From: Amanita rubescens
Lineage: Eukaryota; Basidiomycota; Agaricomycetes; Agaricales; Amanitaceae
Length of the DNA: 57,605 bases
Assembly (NCBI GenBank): GCA_015039365.1
Contig: WION01000327.1
Location: 1-57,605, forward strand
Reading direction: 5' to 3'
Shown here: positions 12,050 through 22,048 of the stretch, piece by piece
Numbering within the stretch: position 1 is the stretch's first letter
How the letters are laid out: the number at the start of each line of letters is the position of its first letter
Notes under the pieces: generated by a model
What the model was told of the DNA's origin: nothing
Databases searched by the model: none
Seen by the model: the letters and a program-made list of their open reading frames with translations, nothing else
Made by a program: the position numbers and the translations under genes

Positions 12050-13209
12050 GTATAGAGATTGGACATGGAATGATGTCATTATCATAGTTTTTTCAAAATT
12101 TCCACATTTTTGGGTATGCATTTTTGTCAAACTGCACATAGCATAGGAAAATCTAAATGGAAATAGGTGGACAGGGAGGTAGGTGACCTTCATATGGAAT
12201 GATAAATACTTGCAAATGTTCATCAGGTGGTAAGTAACACTCCAATGCCTTCACATGAAAACAAAATTAGTCATGCTTCAGATGGCCAATGAACAACTGA
12301 GTGAAGCACAGGTTAGTCACTGTCACCATATTCAAGTTGGCAGCAGGATCTGATGATATTGATCTCAGTGGGTAAGTGGCATTGGACTACATATAGATCT
12401 GGTATATTGTCTCATGACAACAGTTTGTGAGTAATGCTTCCTTTTGTGATCAGCACTCTTGTCCCATAATCTACAGGAAGTGAGTGACATGACTCAATTT
12501 TGATTTTTGGTAAATGATCCCATGGTGCACCATATGCCAATAGCAAGTGAGTTGATCTATCATTGTAAGCAGACTTGTCAATCCAGTCTCTCATGGACAG
12601 GGAGTGAGTAATACAATGTTCCTTCACACTACATCTGACCTGCTTAAAGAAAGTAAGCAACATTGATGTTTGCACAGCTTATCAGACATACTACTCAATG
12701 AGCAACAGAAAGTTGGTAACATATTATTATCTGAAAGAGAGTCTCAACAAATTTCATTGGATTAATAACAGGAAGTAAGTAACATTTCCTTTCTGTCTGC
12801 TTATAAACATTATATGATGTCCCAAAACAACAGACAGTAAATATTTCTCCTTTTCAAAGTCTCTTCACAAGCTATTGTGAAATAAACAGGATGTATGTGA
12901 TCCTTCTGTGACATGTGAATTCATCATATGAAATACAGCAAAAGAGAGTCAGTGGCATTGTTTTCTTTTTTTTCAACTCCTCATGATACTAATTCATTCT
13001 AAAAGGAAGTGAGTGATGCTGGCCATTTGGCTAGAGGACAATTTGGACACATTATTTTGTTCTACAGATTGTGGGTGATATTGCAAGTTTTGTGAAAAGC
13101 AGTGAAATCACATCTTTTCCTATAAACATAGGAAGGTTAGCAGCATGTCATGCTGATTTAGTGGTTCAAAAGATGACCTTACCAAATTTTCGCCTATGTC
13201 TAACAGTAT
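11987..13209 (+). repeat. Diverged intron-like units, upstream part of the array
   Basis: A chain of 49-74 nt units, each starting with a splice donor (GTGAGT, GTAAGT, GTAAGC, GTATGT, GTCAGT or similar) and ending with an acceptor AG. From 12372 onward donors begin at 12372, 12427, 12480, 12547, 12604, 12653, 12712, 12775, 12837, 12893, 12948, 13009, 13071, 13136 and 13210. The gap from acceptor to next donor is 3 nt in almost every case (TTT, GAA, CAA, GGA, AAA, GAA, ACA, GAT, AGA, GAA, ATT, TAT); before 13136 it is 4 nt. Before 12372 the pattern is looser, though the first intron (11987-12037) has a perfect TACTAAC branch site. Unit bodies share little sequence, so they are old. Confidence 0.8.
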
Positions 13210-15552
13210 GTGAGTGACATTGCACATTTTGTGAAAGGCAGTCTCATCACATCTTTTCCTATGACCAACAGGGAGTGAGTGACATTGCACATTTTGTGAA
13301 AGGCAGTCTCATCACATCTTTTCCTATGACCAACAGGACGTGAGTGACATTGCACATTTTGTGAAAGGCAGTCTCATCACATCTTTTCCTATGACCAACA
13401 GGAAGTGAGTGACATTGCACATTTTGTGAAAGGCAGTCTCATCACATCTTTTCCTATGACCAACAGCTTCGTGAGTGACATTGCACATTTTGTGAAAGGC
13501 AGTCTCATCACATCTTTTCCTATGACCAACAGCGAGTGAGTGACATTGCACATTTTGTGAAAGGCAGTCTCATCACATCTTTTCCTATGACCAACAGCTA
13601 GTGAGTGACATTGCACATTTTGTGAAAGGCAGTCTCATCACATCTTTTCCTATGACCAACAGCTAGTGAGTGACATTGCACATTTTGTGAAAGGCAGTCT
13701 CATCACATCTTTTCCTATGACCAACAGCGAGTGAGTGACATTGCACATTTTGTGAAAGGCAGTCTCATCACATCTTTTCCTATGACCAACAGCTTGTGAG
13801 TGACATTGCACATTTTGTGAAAGGCAGTCTCATCACATCTTTTCCTATGACCAACAGCGAGTGAGTGACATTGCACATTTTGTGAAAGGCAGTCTCATCA
13901 CATCTTTTTCTATGACCAACAGCGAGTGAGTGACATTGCACATTTTGTGAAAGGCAGTCTCATCACATCTTTTCCTATGGCCAACAGATCGTGAGTGACA
14001 TTGCACATTTTGTGAAAGGCAGTCTCATCACATCTTTTCCTATGACCAACAGATCGTGAGTGACATTGCACATTTTGTGAAAGGCAGTCTCATCACATCT
14101 TTTCCTATGACCAACAGCAAGTGAGTGACATTGCACATTTTGTGAAAGGCAGCCTCATCACATCTTTTCCTATGACCAACAGCGAGTGAGTGACATTGCA
14201 CATTTTGTGAAAGGCAGTCTCATCACATCTTTTCCTATGACCAACAGATCGTGAGTGACATTGCACATTTTGCTGAAAGACAGTCTCATCACATCTTTTC
14301 CTATGACCAACAGGATGTGAGTGACATTGCACATTTTGCTGAAAGGCAGTCTCATCACATCTTTTCCTATGACCAACAGGGAGTGAGTGACATTGCACAT
14401 TTTGTGAAAGGCAGTCTCATCACATCTTTTCCTATGACCAACAGGCAGTGAGTGACATTGCACATTTTGTGAAAGGCAGTCTCATCACATCTTTTCCTAT
14501 GACCAACAGCGAGTGAGTAACATTGCACATTTTGTGAAAGGCAGTCTCATCACATCTTTTCCTATGACCAACAGGGAGTGAGTGACATTGCACATTTTGT
14601 GAAAGGCAGTCTCATCACATCTTTTCCTATGACCAACAGGGAGTGAGTGACATTGCACATTTTGTGAAAGGCAGTCTCATCACATCTTTTCCTATGACCA
14701 ACAGCAAGTGAGTGACATTGCACATTTTGTGAAAGGCAGTCTCATCACATCTTTTCCTATGACCAACAGCGAGTGAGTGACATTGCACATTTTGTGAAAG
14801 GCAGTCTCATCACATCTTTTCCTATGACCAACAGCGAGTGAGTGACATTGCACATTTTGTGAAAGGCAGTCTCATCACATCTTTTCCTATGACCAACAGC
14901 GAGTGAGTGACATTGCACATTTTGTGAAAGGCAGTCTCATCACATCTTTTCCTATGACCAACAGGAAGTGAGTGACATTGCACATTTTGTGAAAGGCAGT
15001 CTCATCACATCTTTTCCTATGACCAACAGCAAGTGAGTGACATTGCACATTTTGTGAAAGGCAGTCTCATCACATCTTTTCCTATGACCAACAGATCGTG
15101 AGTGACATTGCACATTTTGTGAAAGGCAGTTTCATCACATCTTTTCCTATGACCAACAGCTCGTGAGCGACATTGCACATTTTGTGAAAGGTAGTCTCAT
15201 CACATCTTTTCCTATGACCAACAGGGAGTGAGTGACATTGCACATTTTGTGAAAGGCAGTCTCATCACATCTTTTCCTATGACCAACAGCTCGTGAGCGA
15301 CATTGCACATTTTGTGAAAGGCAGTCTCATCACATCTTTTCCTATGACCAACAGCGAGTGAGTGACATTGCACATTTTGTGAAAGGCAGTCTCATCACAT
15401 CTTTTCCTATGACCAACAGCGAGTGAGTGACATTGCACATTTTGTGAAAGGCAGTCTCATCACATCTTTTCCTATGACCAACAGCTTGTGAGTGACATTG
15501 CACATTTTGTGAAAGGCAGTCTCATCACATTTTTTCCTATGACCAACAGCTT
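13210..15552 (+). repeat. Homogeneous array of 36 intron-like 65-bp units separated by single-codon triplets
   Basis: Thirty-six tandem units, 65 bp each; three carry one extra base. Every unit starts GTGAGT (two start GTGAGC, at the donors after the CTC triplets), has a body ending TTTTCCTATGACCAACAG, and is followed by a free triplet before the next donor. The 37 bounding segments are CGA x11, GGA x5, ATC x4, CTT x3, CAA x3, CTA x2, CTC x2, GAA x2, and one each of GAC, GAT, GCA, TAT and the 4-mer CTTC. The body is nearly invariant apart from isolated substitutions. TATGACC could serve as branch site. The period is not a multiple of 3, so no open frame runs through the unspliced array. Confidence 0.95.
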
Positions 15553-16024
15553 GTGAGTTCCTTTGCAATTTTTTTGACCTGCATTCTCAGCATACCTCAA
15601 TTCATGAATGTTTGATATATCATTACATCCTATTTACACATATCAGAAAGTGAGCATATTGCCTTATCTTTTCCATGTCATCCTTTTACATTATTATCAT
15701 CATAGAATGTAAGATTTCATTTCAGCTCACCCACTCCCACCTCATGTGATTATTCTGTATTCTCTATCTCATACTACATAACTAGCATGAATTTTTCTCG
15801 ATGTTTGGAAACAGGCAAAGGAACTTTGCAGTCAAGGTGTTTTTCTTTTTTCTTTTTGGGTAATACAAAACTGATGCCATTGCAACAAGCCTACTGGTTG
15901 CCAGGTCTTAGTTTGTAAATCACTCCTTTTCATGTACTGAATTTATGCTTAAACCTTGGAGCAATTATTATCATTGCCAAGCTATCCTTTTGGATCAATA
16001 AACCATTTCTGCCATCAGTCACAG
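15553..16024 (+). repeat. Diverged intron-like units, downstream part of the array
   Basis: After the last homogeneous unit the pattern continues with diverged members. A donor at 15553 leads to an acceptor TATCAG, triplet AAA, then donor GTGAGC at 15650. Next come acceptor CATAG, triplet AAT and donor GTAAGA at 15709. Further AG sites occur around 15815-15835 without a clear 3-nt rule. The last acceptor, CACAG at 16020-16024, precedes a protein-like exon. Confidence 0.65.
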
Positions 16025-16153
16025 AGGCCTTGGATCAATACAAGCAAAAAGGCTATGCTCAGAAGCTGAAGACTGACATTACTCCTGACTTTATGCACTC
16101 TGGTCATCAAGATTTTGTCACATTACTCAATAGGCAGGTGTCTCACATTGATG
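16025..16153 (+). CDS. Candidate downstream exon of the G-domain gene
   Basis: An isolated 129-nt coding-like segment with a clean acceptor (CACAG) before it and a GTATGT donor after it at 16154. In frame it reads ALDQYKQKGYAQKLKTDI and continues with MHSGHQDF. It is hydrophilic, has no stop and stands out from the surrounding AT-rich text. I infer it is the next exon of the G-domain gene beyond the array. The distance (about 4 kb) is long for a fungal intron, so this is tentative. No further exon is found before the transposon block, so the gene may be truncated. Confidence 0.4.
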
Positions 16154-16682
16154 GTATGTGCTTCGTCTAGTCATGCATTAGTTATGAACAATTCATGGCA
16201 GGGTGAAACACACAGTATGATATCCAGTCAGTGATATATTGGCTGCATTGCCTTTGCATTGAGATCATATTTATTTGTACATAGTAGATCACTTCTCATA
16301 TGCATTCTCATATGCATTCCCTTTGTTGTTCATGCATCTGTAATATTTTCTTCCTGATGTACTAGACATTAATGTGGATTACATACCTATATATGTATAA
16401 TTTTTTCCTGGAAGTAAAGATATCACATCAGGATTTTGGCTGGAGTCTGGTATAACTAGATAGTGTTATGATCACGTTGATCTCCACCTATGATGCATCC
16501 ACACTAAGAGCATTTGACAAAGTAGACTAAGTCCAATGGACAAGTCAAACAATAGGTGAATGGATAAGCTAAGTAATAAGATGAGTAGAAGAAGTCTTAT
16601 ACTTGAGAGTAATAATGAACAGAGTATGAATGGTGTTCTTAGGCGAGACAAAGCGATGTTAGCTAACAAACTAGGAGAGTTT
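16154..16682. other. AT-rich non-coding flank of the transposon block
   Basis: No gene seen. It holds a short segment near 16369-16401 (TTAATGTGGATTACATACC and following) that recurs at 22603-22635 on the far side of the repeat block. The last part, from about 16470, may belong to an older repeat split by the LTR element. Confidence 0.4.
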
Positions 16683-16687
16683 GTATT

Positions 16688-17373
16688 TGTAAGGACGGTG
16701 ATCCTAATTGGGACGGAGCCCGGGAACTAAGCCGCGGACGGGGAAGGGTGGAGTATAACGGAGTCCGGGACGTAGTGGGGAAAGGCTAGGCTTCAGCGTG
16801 CAAGCTGCGCCGTGCTAACGTACGTCTTGCCTAAACTTCTGGAGAACGCTCTGGAGTCCAGGATGGAGTCCGGGACCGGAGTCCGAAGGGCGAGCGGTCT
16901 GGATGAGGTTGAGACGATGAAAGACAGGGAGTCAATACGAGTTGGGGCACAATCCAAGTCGATATTCGGACTACTGTATGAATACAAGTGAGGCCTTATA
17001 TACATAGTCCGACAAGGGGTTCTATGGCCGTGTTCTGATAAGCGAGGAAACCATAGAGATATGGAACAGGAAGTGGAGTAGAGCATATGGTACGAAGGGA
17101 TAATGATACCAGTGATACCCAAGATGAAACAAGAGGTGAAACAAGTATGGAAAATATGTAGAAAGGAACTTAGCGAATATGCACGGAGTTGTGACGGAGT
17201 TGTGACGGAGTCCGTCACGGAGTTTGTCACGGAGTTGTCACGGAGTTTTCGGAGTTTTGGCATAGGCTTGATATGAGATGCAACATGGGTGGAAAGTGGT
17301 CATGGGTATAGTCAGGAGTCCATCGGGGTCCGAGGTCATGGAGTTTGGGTGGAGTCTGGAACAGGATATGACA
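16688..17373 (-). repeat. Left LTR (3' LTR of the minus-strand element)
   Basis: A 686-bp LTR starting TGTAAGGACGG and ending GATATGACA on the plus strand. Compared with the right LTR it has an expanded run of GGAGT-TGTGAC/TGTCAC short repeats near 17193-17240. Confidence 0.9.
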
Positions 17374-18362
17374 GTATTCCCCCTTTAAGGCCGAGCCCTC
17401 GAGGCCATTGTCGATGAGAGAATGAGTACGAGGTTCAATAAGTCGCAACAAACATTGCCAAAGAGAGAATGAGAGAGGATGAGGGAGGATAAGAGAGGAC
17501 AAGGGAGGATGTCAGAACAGTGAAGTCCGGAGTTTTTCGGGGTTTTTCGGAGTCCAGAGATGTCCTGTATGGAGGTCTGGGAATTTCCGGAGTTTTTTCG
17601 GGGTTTTTCGGGGTTTTTTCGGAGTTGTTCTGTCAAAGGGAGGTGTCGTATAAGGAGGTGTATGAAGTCTGGAAATTTCGGAGTTTTTTCGGAGTTTTTC
17701 GGGGTTTTTCGGAGTCCAGAGGACCATTGGAGATGGAGGCTGGCATTTGGGAGAAGTTGGGGAAGAAGTCGGATGAAGAAGGAGAAAAAATGGGGTCTGA
17801 AGGAGTGTGGGGTATAGTAGCTGAATGGGTCTGGGGTTTTTTCGGGGCTGTCAAGTAAGTCCGAAAATATTCAGTTACGGTAGTCAGATTAACGTCAGAG
17901 GCGTCAGGCAGCGCTGAGGTCAAGGGGATAGTAGGTAGTCGGAGCCAGAGATTAGGCTTTGACAAGGGGGGATATCCTAGGGGTGTTGGCACCGTAATAT
18001 GACAGAGGTCCGGAATATGGTGATGCTCCATCCGGTCAATCAACGGATTGTGTTGGTGGGGTCATCGGTGTCTGAGAACGAGTGGCAGTTCAGGTCCAAC
18101 GGAAAGAAGAACAATTCACCTGGGGTGAGACAACCAGCAAGTTGGCGTCAGATCCATCCACAAGGTGGAGGCAGATAGGTGATATTGGTTGTATAGGGGT
18201 GAGAGGCGAAGAGATGGGAATGGGGTTGTAACGGAGTCCAAGATAAAAAGCCAAGATAACAAGCAAGTCCGGGTCGTCGAAAATGGCCACATTGAGGTAA
18301 CCACTAGCACTAGTGACTGGAGTCGACGCAACTCCTAGTTAGTGCAATCCAGAGGACGCCAG
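17374..18362. other. Retrotransposon 3' non-coding region
   Basis: Between the polypurine tract and gag. It contains short tandem repeats of the type GGAGTTTTTCGGGG around 17520-17720 and no domain of pol. The frames open here have the composition of these repeats only. Confidence 0.7.
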
Positions 18363-19556
18363 TTATTCGTCTGAGTCAGATGACTCCAATGGGGTCATAT
18401 ACACTGATTCAGAGTCCGAAGTTTTGGAATTTGGGCTGGGGGGTGTGGGGTCCGAAGTTTCGGAGTTTGGACTGGAGGGTGTGGAGTCCGGAATTTCGGG
18501 GTTTGGGCTGGACATTGCAAAGTCCGGAATTTCGGAGTTGGGACTGGAGGGTGTGGAGTCCGAAATTTCGGGGTTTGGACTGGACGGTGCAAAGTCCGGA
18601 GTTTCAGGGTTTGGGATTGGGGAGTTGGGTGATGAATGTGAGACTGAGGAATGAGATCCGGAACTGTGAGTGGAGTGATTGTCGGGGGTAGTGGCAGAAT
18701 GGTCAGTGTCATTGGCAAGTTCATTCTTGGTCAACCAATAAGCCTGATCAATTTGTTGGGCCTTGAGACGCATCTTGACAAGTGTCTTCGGCTTGCCACC
18801 ACGGAGTAATTCAATCCGGATACGAGTCGGGAGTCCACGGAAAAAGTGATCACGGAGTGCCGGTTCATTCCATTCGGTACGAGAAGCGAGTTTGTTGAAG
18901 TCGACAATGTATGTAGTGACATGGTGATGATCCTTCATGGTGAGGTTGCTGAGTGCAGTTTCGGCGTCCCCACGGAAATCGTAAGGTCCGAAATGGTCCG
19001 TGAGCTCTTTGACAAAAGCATTAAAATCATAGAGCCAGTCGGGAATGTCATCAATATCACCCATAATGACAGGTTCAAACCAATCTAAAGCCGCACCTTT
19101 GAGGTAGGAAATCGCATAGCGGACCATCCTTTCATCTTTCCTGAACAAGTCTGGACGGTCTGAGAACACAAGACTGCATGAAACTAGAAATTCTCGGAGT
19201 TTGCTGGGGTCCGTGCCATCAAATGGCTTGGGGTCCGGAATTTCGGCAGATGAAGGGTGCTGGAGTTTTCGGAGTCCACGGTTAAGATTCTGAATGGCGT
19301 TGGCTAGTAGGAGGTTGGAATTCGGAGGGTTGGTTGGTGGAGGAGGATGGTTGTCTTCTTGGCCGGAGTCTGAGATGTCTGTGTGCACGGAGTTGGGCGA
19401 TTTCTCACCTTTGGAGCTGGAGTTTCCGTGTACAGAAGGAGACAACCTGGGCTTGCCTCTGCGACGAAAGAGCACTGAGATTGAAGGGGCAGAGACATTG
19501 GAGATGGCATAACGGCCAACGAGGGAGGGGCCTGTCTTTGATTGAGTGTTGGGCAT
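18363..19556 (-). CDS. Retrotransposon Gag protein
   Basis: A 397-aa protein of the Retrotrans_gag type. I chose the ATG at 19556 (MPNTQSK) just inside the LTR; upstream in-frame codons are non-ATG. The core at about residues 115-260 has KPFDGTDPSKLREFLVSC, then ALDWFEPVI and RGLPTRIRIELL, typical of Ty3/gypsy gag. The C-terminus (roughly residues 290-390) is a low-complexity array of about 11-residue repeats of the type PNPEISDSTPSS. No CCHC zinc knuckle is visible. The frame is intact, so it may be expressed. Confidence 0.85.
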   Translation of the reverse strand: MPNTQSKTGPSLVGRYAISNVSAPSISVLFRRRGKPRLSPSVHGNSSSKGEKSPNSVHTDISDSGQEDNHPPPPTNPPNSNLLLANAIQNLNRGLRKLQHPSSAEIPDPKPFDGTDPSKLREFLVSCSLVFSDRPDLFRKDERMVRYAISYLKGAALDWFEPVIMGDIDDIPDWLYDFNAFVKELTDHFGPYDFRGDAETALSNLTMKDHHHVTTYIVDFNKLASRTEWNEPALRDHFFRGLPTRIRIELLRGGKPKTLVKMRLKAQQIDQAYWLTKNELANDTDHSATTPDNHSTHSSGSHSSVSHSSPNSPIPNPETPDFAPSSPNPEISDSTPSSPNSEIPDFAMSSPNPEIPDSTPSSPNSETSDPTPPSPNSKTSDSESVYMTPLESSDSDE

Positions 19557-19588
19557 GGTTGGACGCACGCGCACAAGTCCGAATATAC

Positions 19589-20240
19589 TGTAAGGACGGT
19601 GATCCTAATTGGGATGGAGCCCGGGAACTAAGCCGCGGACGGGGAAGGGTGGAGTATAACGGAGTCCGGGACGTAGTGGGGAAAGGCTAGGCTTCAGCGT
19701 GCAAGCTGCGCCGTGCTAACGTACGTCTTGCCTAAACTTCTGGAGAACGCTCTGGAGTCCAGGATGGAGTCCGGGACCGGAGTCCGAAGGGCGAGCGGTC
19801 TGGATGAGGTTGAGACGATGAAAGACAGGGAGTCAATACGAGTTGGGGCACAATCCAAGTCGATATTCGGACTACTGTATGAATACAAGTGAGGCCTTAT
19901 ATACGTAGTCCGACAAGGGGTTCTATGGCCGTGTTCTGATAAGCGAGGAAACCATAGAGATATGGAACAGGAAGTGGAGTAGAGCATATGGTACGAAGGG
20001 ATAATGATACCAGTGATACCCGAGATGAAACAAGAGGTGAAACAAGTATGGAAAATATGTAGAAAGGAACTTAGCGAATATGCACGGAGTTGTGACGGAG
20101 TTTGTCACGGAGTTTTCGGAGTTTTGGCATAGGCTTGATATGAGATGCAACATGGGTGGAAAGTGGTCATGGGTATAGTCAGGAGTCCATCGGGGTCCGA
20201 GGTCATGGAGTTTGGGTGGAGTCTGGAACGGGATATGACA
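19589..20240 (-). repeat. Right LTR (5' LTR of the minus-strand element)
   Basis: A 652-bp LTR, nearly identical to the left LTR except for a 34-bp shorter GGAGTTTGTCAC repeat tract. Its plus-strand right end, GATATGACA, is followed by the target-site copy GTATT. Confidence 0.9.
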
Positions 20241-20245
20241 GTATT

Positions 20246-20457
20246 GGACAACTAAGTTGAACTTAGGGTTCAACTCTACAAGTACAGCAGCTTAAATACA
20301 TAGACAAGGAGTGGGGCATAGGGAAATGGAATGGGTATGATAAGGGAATGAGGTAGTCTGTATGGGGTGAACATACAGGTAGTTGAACTACAGTGTATTA
20401 AGTAACTTGCTATAGTGAACGCAGTGAGTCACTCAGGAGAAAAATCTGCATTATTTG
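20246..20457. other. Spacer between two mobile elements
   Basis: About 200 nt without coding content. It may be the right half of an older repeat whose left half lies just before 16683. Confidence 0.3.
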
Positions 20458-22040
20458 TAGTGATTGGAGGTTCAGTTATGTAACCACAAATTAACCGTAA
20501 CTTAACTGAACCTAACTGATAATTAACTGGTTGAGCAGTTAAGGTTACAGTTGTGGACAATCAAAGTCCACCTGTTTCCCCATCTCATTTCTGTGGCTTC
20601 AGAAATTATCAGAGTATGTCTATTACTGTATAATAGGCTATCTAGGATTATTATGAGGAGATTTACACGAGCCAATTGTTGATTTTCAACTTTTTTTTTT
20701 TTCACCCCCAAAAATTGGCCATCCCCCCAGATTTGCTCCAAAAATCATGAAAAAATAGCCAAATGCTTCCTTAATTCTGAAAAAAAATCAGCAATTCCAC
20801 GTAGTGATTGGAGGTTAAGTTATGTAACTGCAATTAACCGTAACTTAACTGAACCTAACTGCTTGACCAGTTAATTATCAGTTAAGGTTAGGCCCTTTCC
20901 CTAACCTTAACCGGACTGGTTATGACCGGTTAAATTGTGCAACCTTGTAGAGCTGGTCCTTAGCTTCATTTTGAGCCCTTATTCATGTAATTTGGCCCAG
21001 TGGTTCATGAGATATGAAGTATTTTGTGAAGGGATGTCAAAATTATTGTGTTTCTCATTAGCAATGTGGTCCATGACATGCAAAAAGCAATATACAATTA
21101 GTTTCTCATGTTCAATCTGCTAGCTATTTCCCTCACCACACTCAGAAACATAGTTCTCTGGGATGCTGATGAGGAGCAAAGTTTTGCATGGCTGTTGTGA
21201 GGCTCTAATTTGTATGCAATTTTCATTATGTTTATCATTCTGTATTGGACAATATACTTCTGACTTAGGCTGTTGGCATTTGGGACTTGTTTCTGACTTA
21301 TATTGATCAGTTATGTGTTACAAACGTACGTCATGGCCTATCTTTTTTTATCTTATCATCTATGTCATTCCTCCTATTTCATTATTTGCATATGCGTTCC
21401 TTCCGGAACATTCATCGTTTATCATATGCCAATTACTTTTATCACATGTATGTCGTTTTCACATGTTAACCGTTTCATTATCACATGTAACCGTTTTCAT
21501 TATCACATGTGTATATACTTACCATATTTGCGTATGTACTTTGTACTATATAAATCACGCAAATATACGACTAGACCTCAGTCTAGTTTTAACAGTCAAA
21601 ATCTGTCTCGTTATCGTCTAAGTTCCCTTGAGGACTTATCCGATAACACTCTTATTCTTTGAACGTTCTTAAGTGCCGGAACTCCCTTGAGGAACCTACG
21701 GTACCTGATAAGCTTGACTTATCAGTGAACGAACAAACGTAACATTATGAGCATCATAGACAACATTGCTAATGGGAAACCAATCATCTTGACATCACTC
21801 ACAAAACACTTCATATCTCATGAACCACTGGTCCAAATTACATGAATAGGGGCTCAAAATGATGCTAATAACCTGCTCTACCAGATTACATAATTTTAAT
21901 CAGTTATAATCGGTCACAACCGGTCATAACTGGTCCAGTTAAGGTTAAGGAAATTCTGGGTCATCGGTTAATTGATCAGTTACAGTTAATCATTGAATTT
22001 TGGGGCAATTAACTGGACTTAACCTAACCTCACAACACTA
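20458..22040. mobile_element. Fold-back hAT-like non-autonomous DNA element
   Basis: The ends are inverted: the left reads TAGTGATTGGAGGTT and the right, reverse-complemented, reads TAGTGTTGTGAGGTT. Flanking 8-mers are ATTATTTG (20450-20457) and GTTATTTG (22041-22048), matching at 7 of 8, as for a hAT 8-bp target duplication. The arms are long and mutually inverted: the stretch around 20935-21090 (CATTTTGAGCCC..., GGTTCATGAGATATGAAG) is found reversed at 21780-21900. The left end is duplicated inside at 20802. Arms are rich in GGTTA/AACTGG repeats. There is no transposase. A solo LTR sits in the middle. Confidence 0.7.
21316..21744 (+). mobile_element. Solo LTR, copia-like
   Basis: A 429-bp sequence starting TGTTACAAACG and ending AACGTAACA, flanked by the 5-bp direct repeat TTATG (21311-21315 and 21745-21749). 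It contains a CTATATAAATC promoter-like motif near 21546. Short TGTTA...TAACA termini and the size fit a Ty1/copia solo LTR. It inserted into the loop of the fold-back element, so it is the younger insertion. Confidence 0.8.
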
Positions 22041-22048
22041 GTTATTTG

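Larger units (their letters stand above)
16683..20245 (-). mobile_element. Gag-only (non-autonomous) Ty3/gypsy-type LTR retrotransposon
   Basis: Two LTRs, 16688-17373 and 19589-20240, both bounded by TG...CA and lying within the direct repeat GTATT (16683-16687 and 20241-20245), the target-site duplication. The element is on the minus strand: gag lies next to the right LTR, and a purine tract (AAAGGGGGAA on the minus strand, 17374-17390) abuts the left LTR, as a polypurine tract should. Only about 2.2 kb lies between the LTRs, and no protease, reverse transcriptase, RNase H or integrase is present, so movement would need help from an autonomous relative. The LTRs differ by a few substitutions and one 34-bp length difference in a GGAGTTGTGAC-like short repeat, which suggests a fairly recent insertion. 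Confidence 0.9.

Noticed and set aside
13324..14463. Open frames of 66-97 codons inside the array on both strands
   Set aside because: They are translations of the 65-bp repeat; the period is not a multiple of 3, so frames shift each unit and stop soon.
13210..15552. CRISPR-like array of repeats and spacers
   Set aside because: The variable parts are 3-4 nt, far too short for spacers; repeat ends are splice signals, and the context is a fungal nuclear gene with no cas genes.
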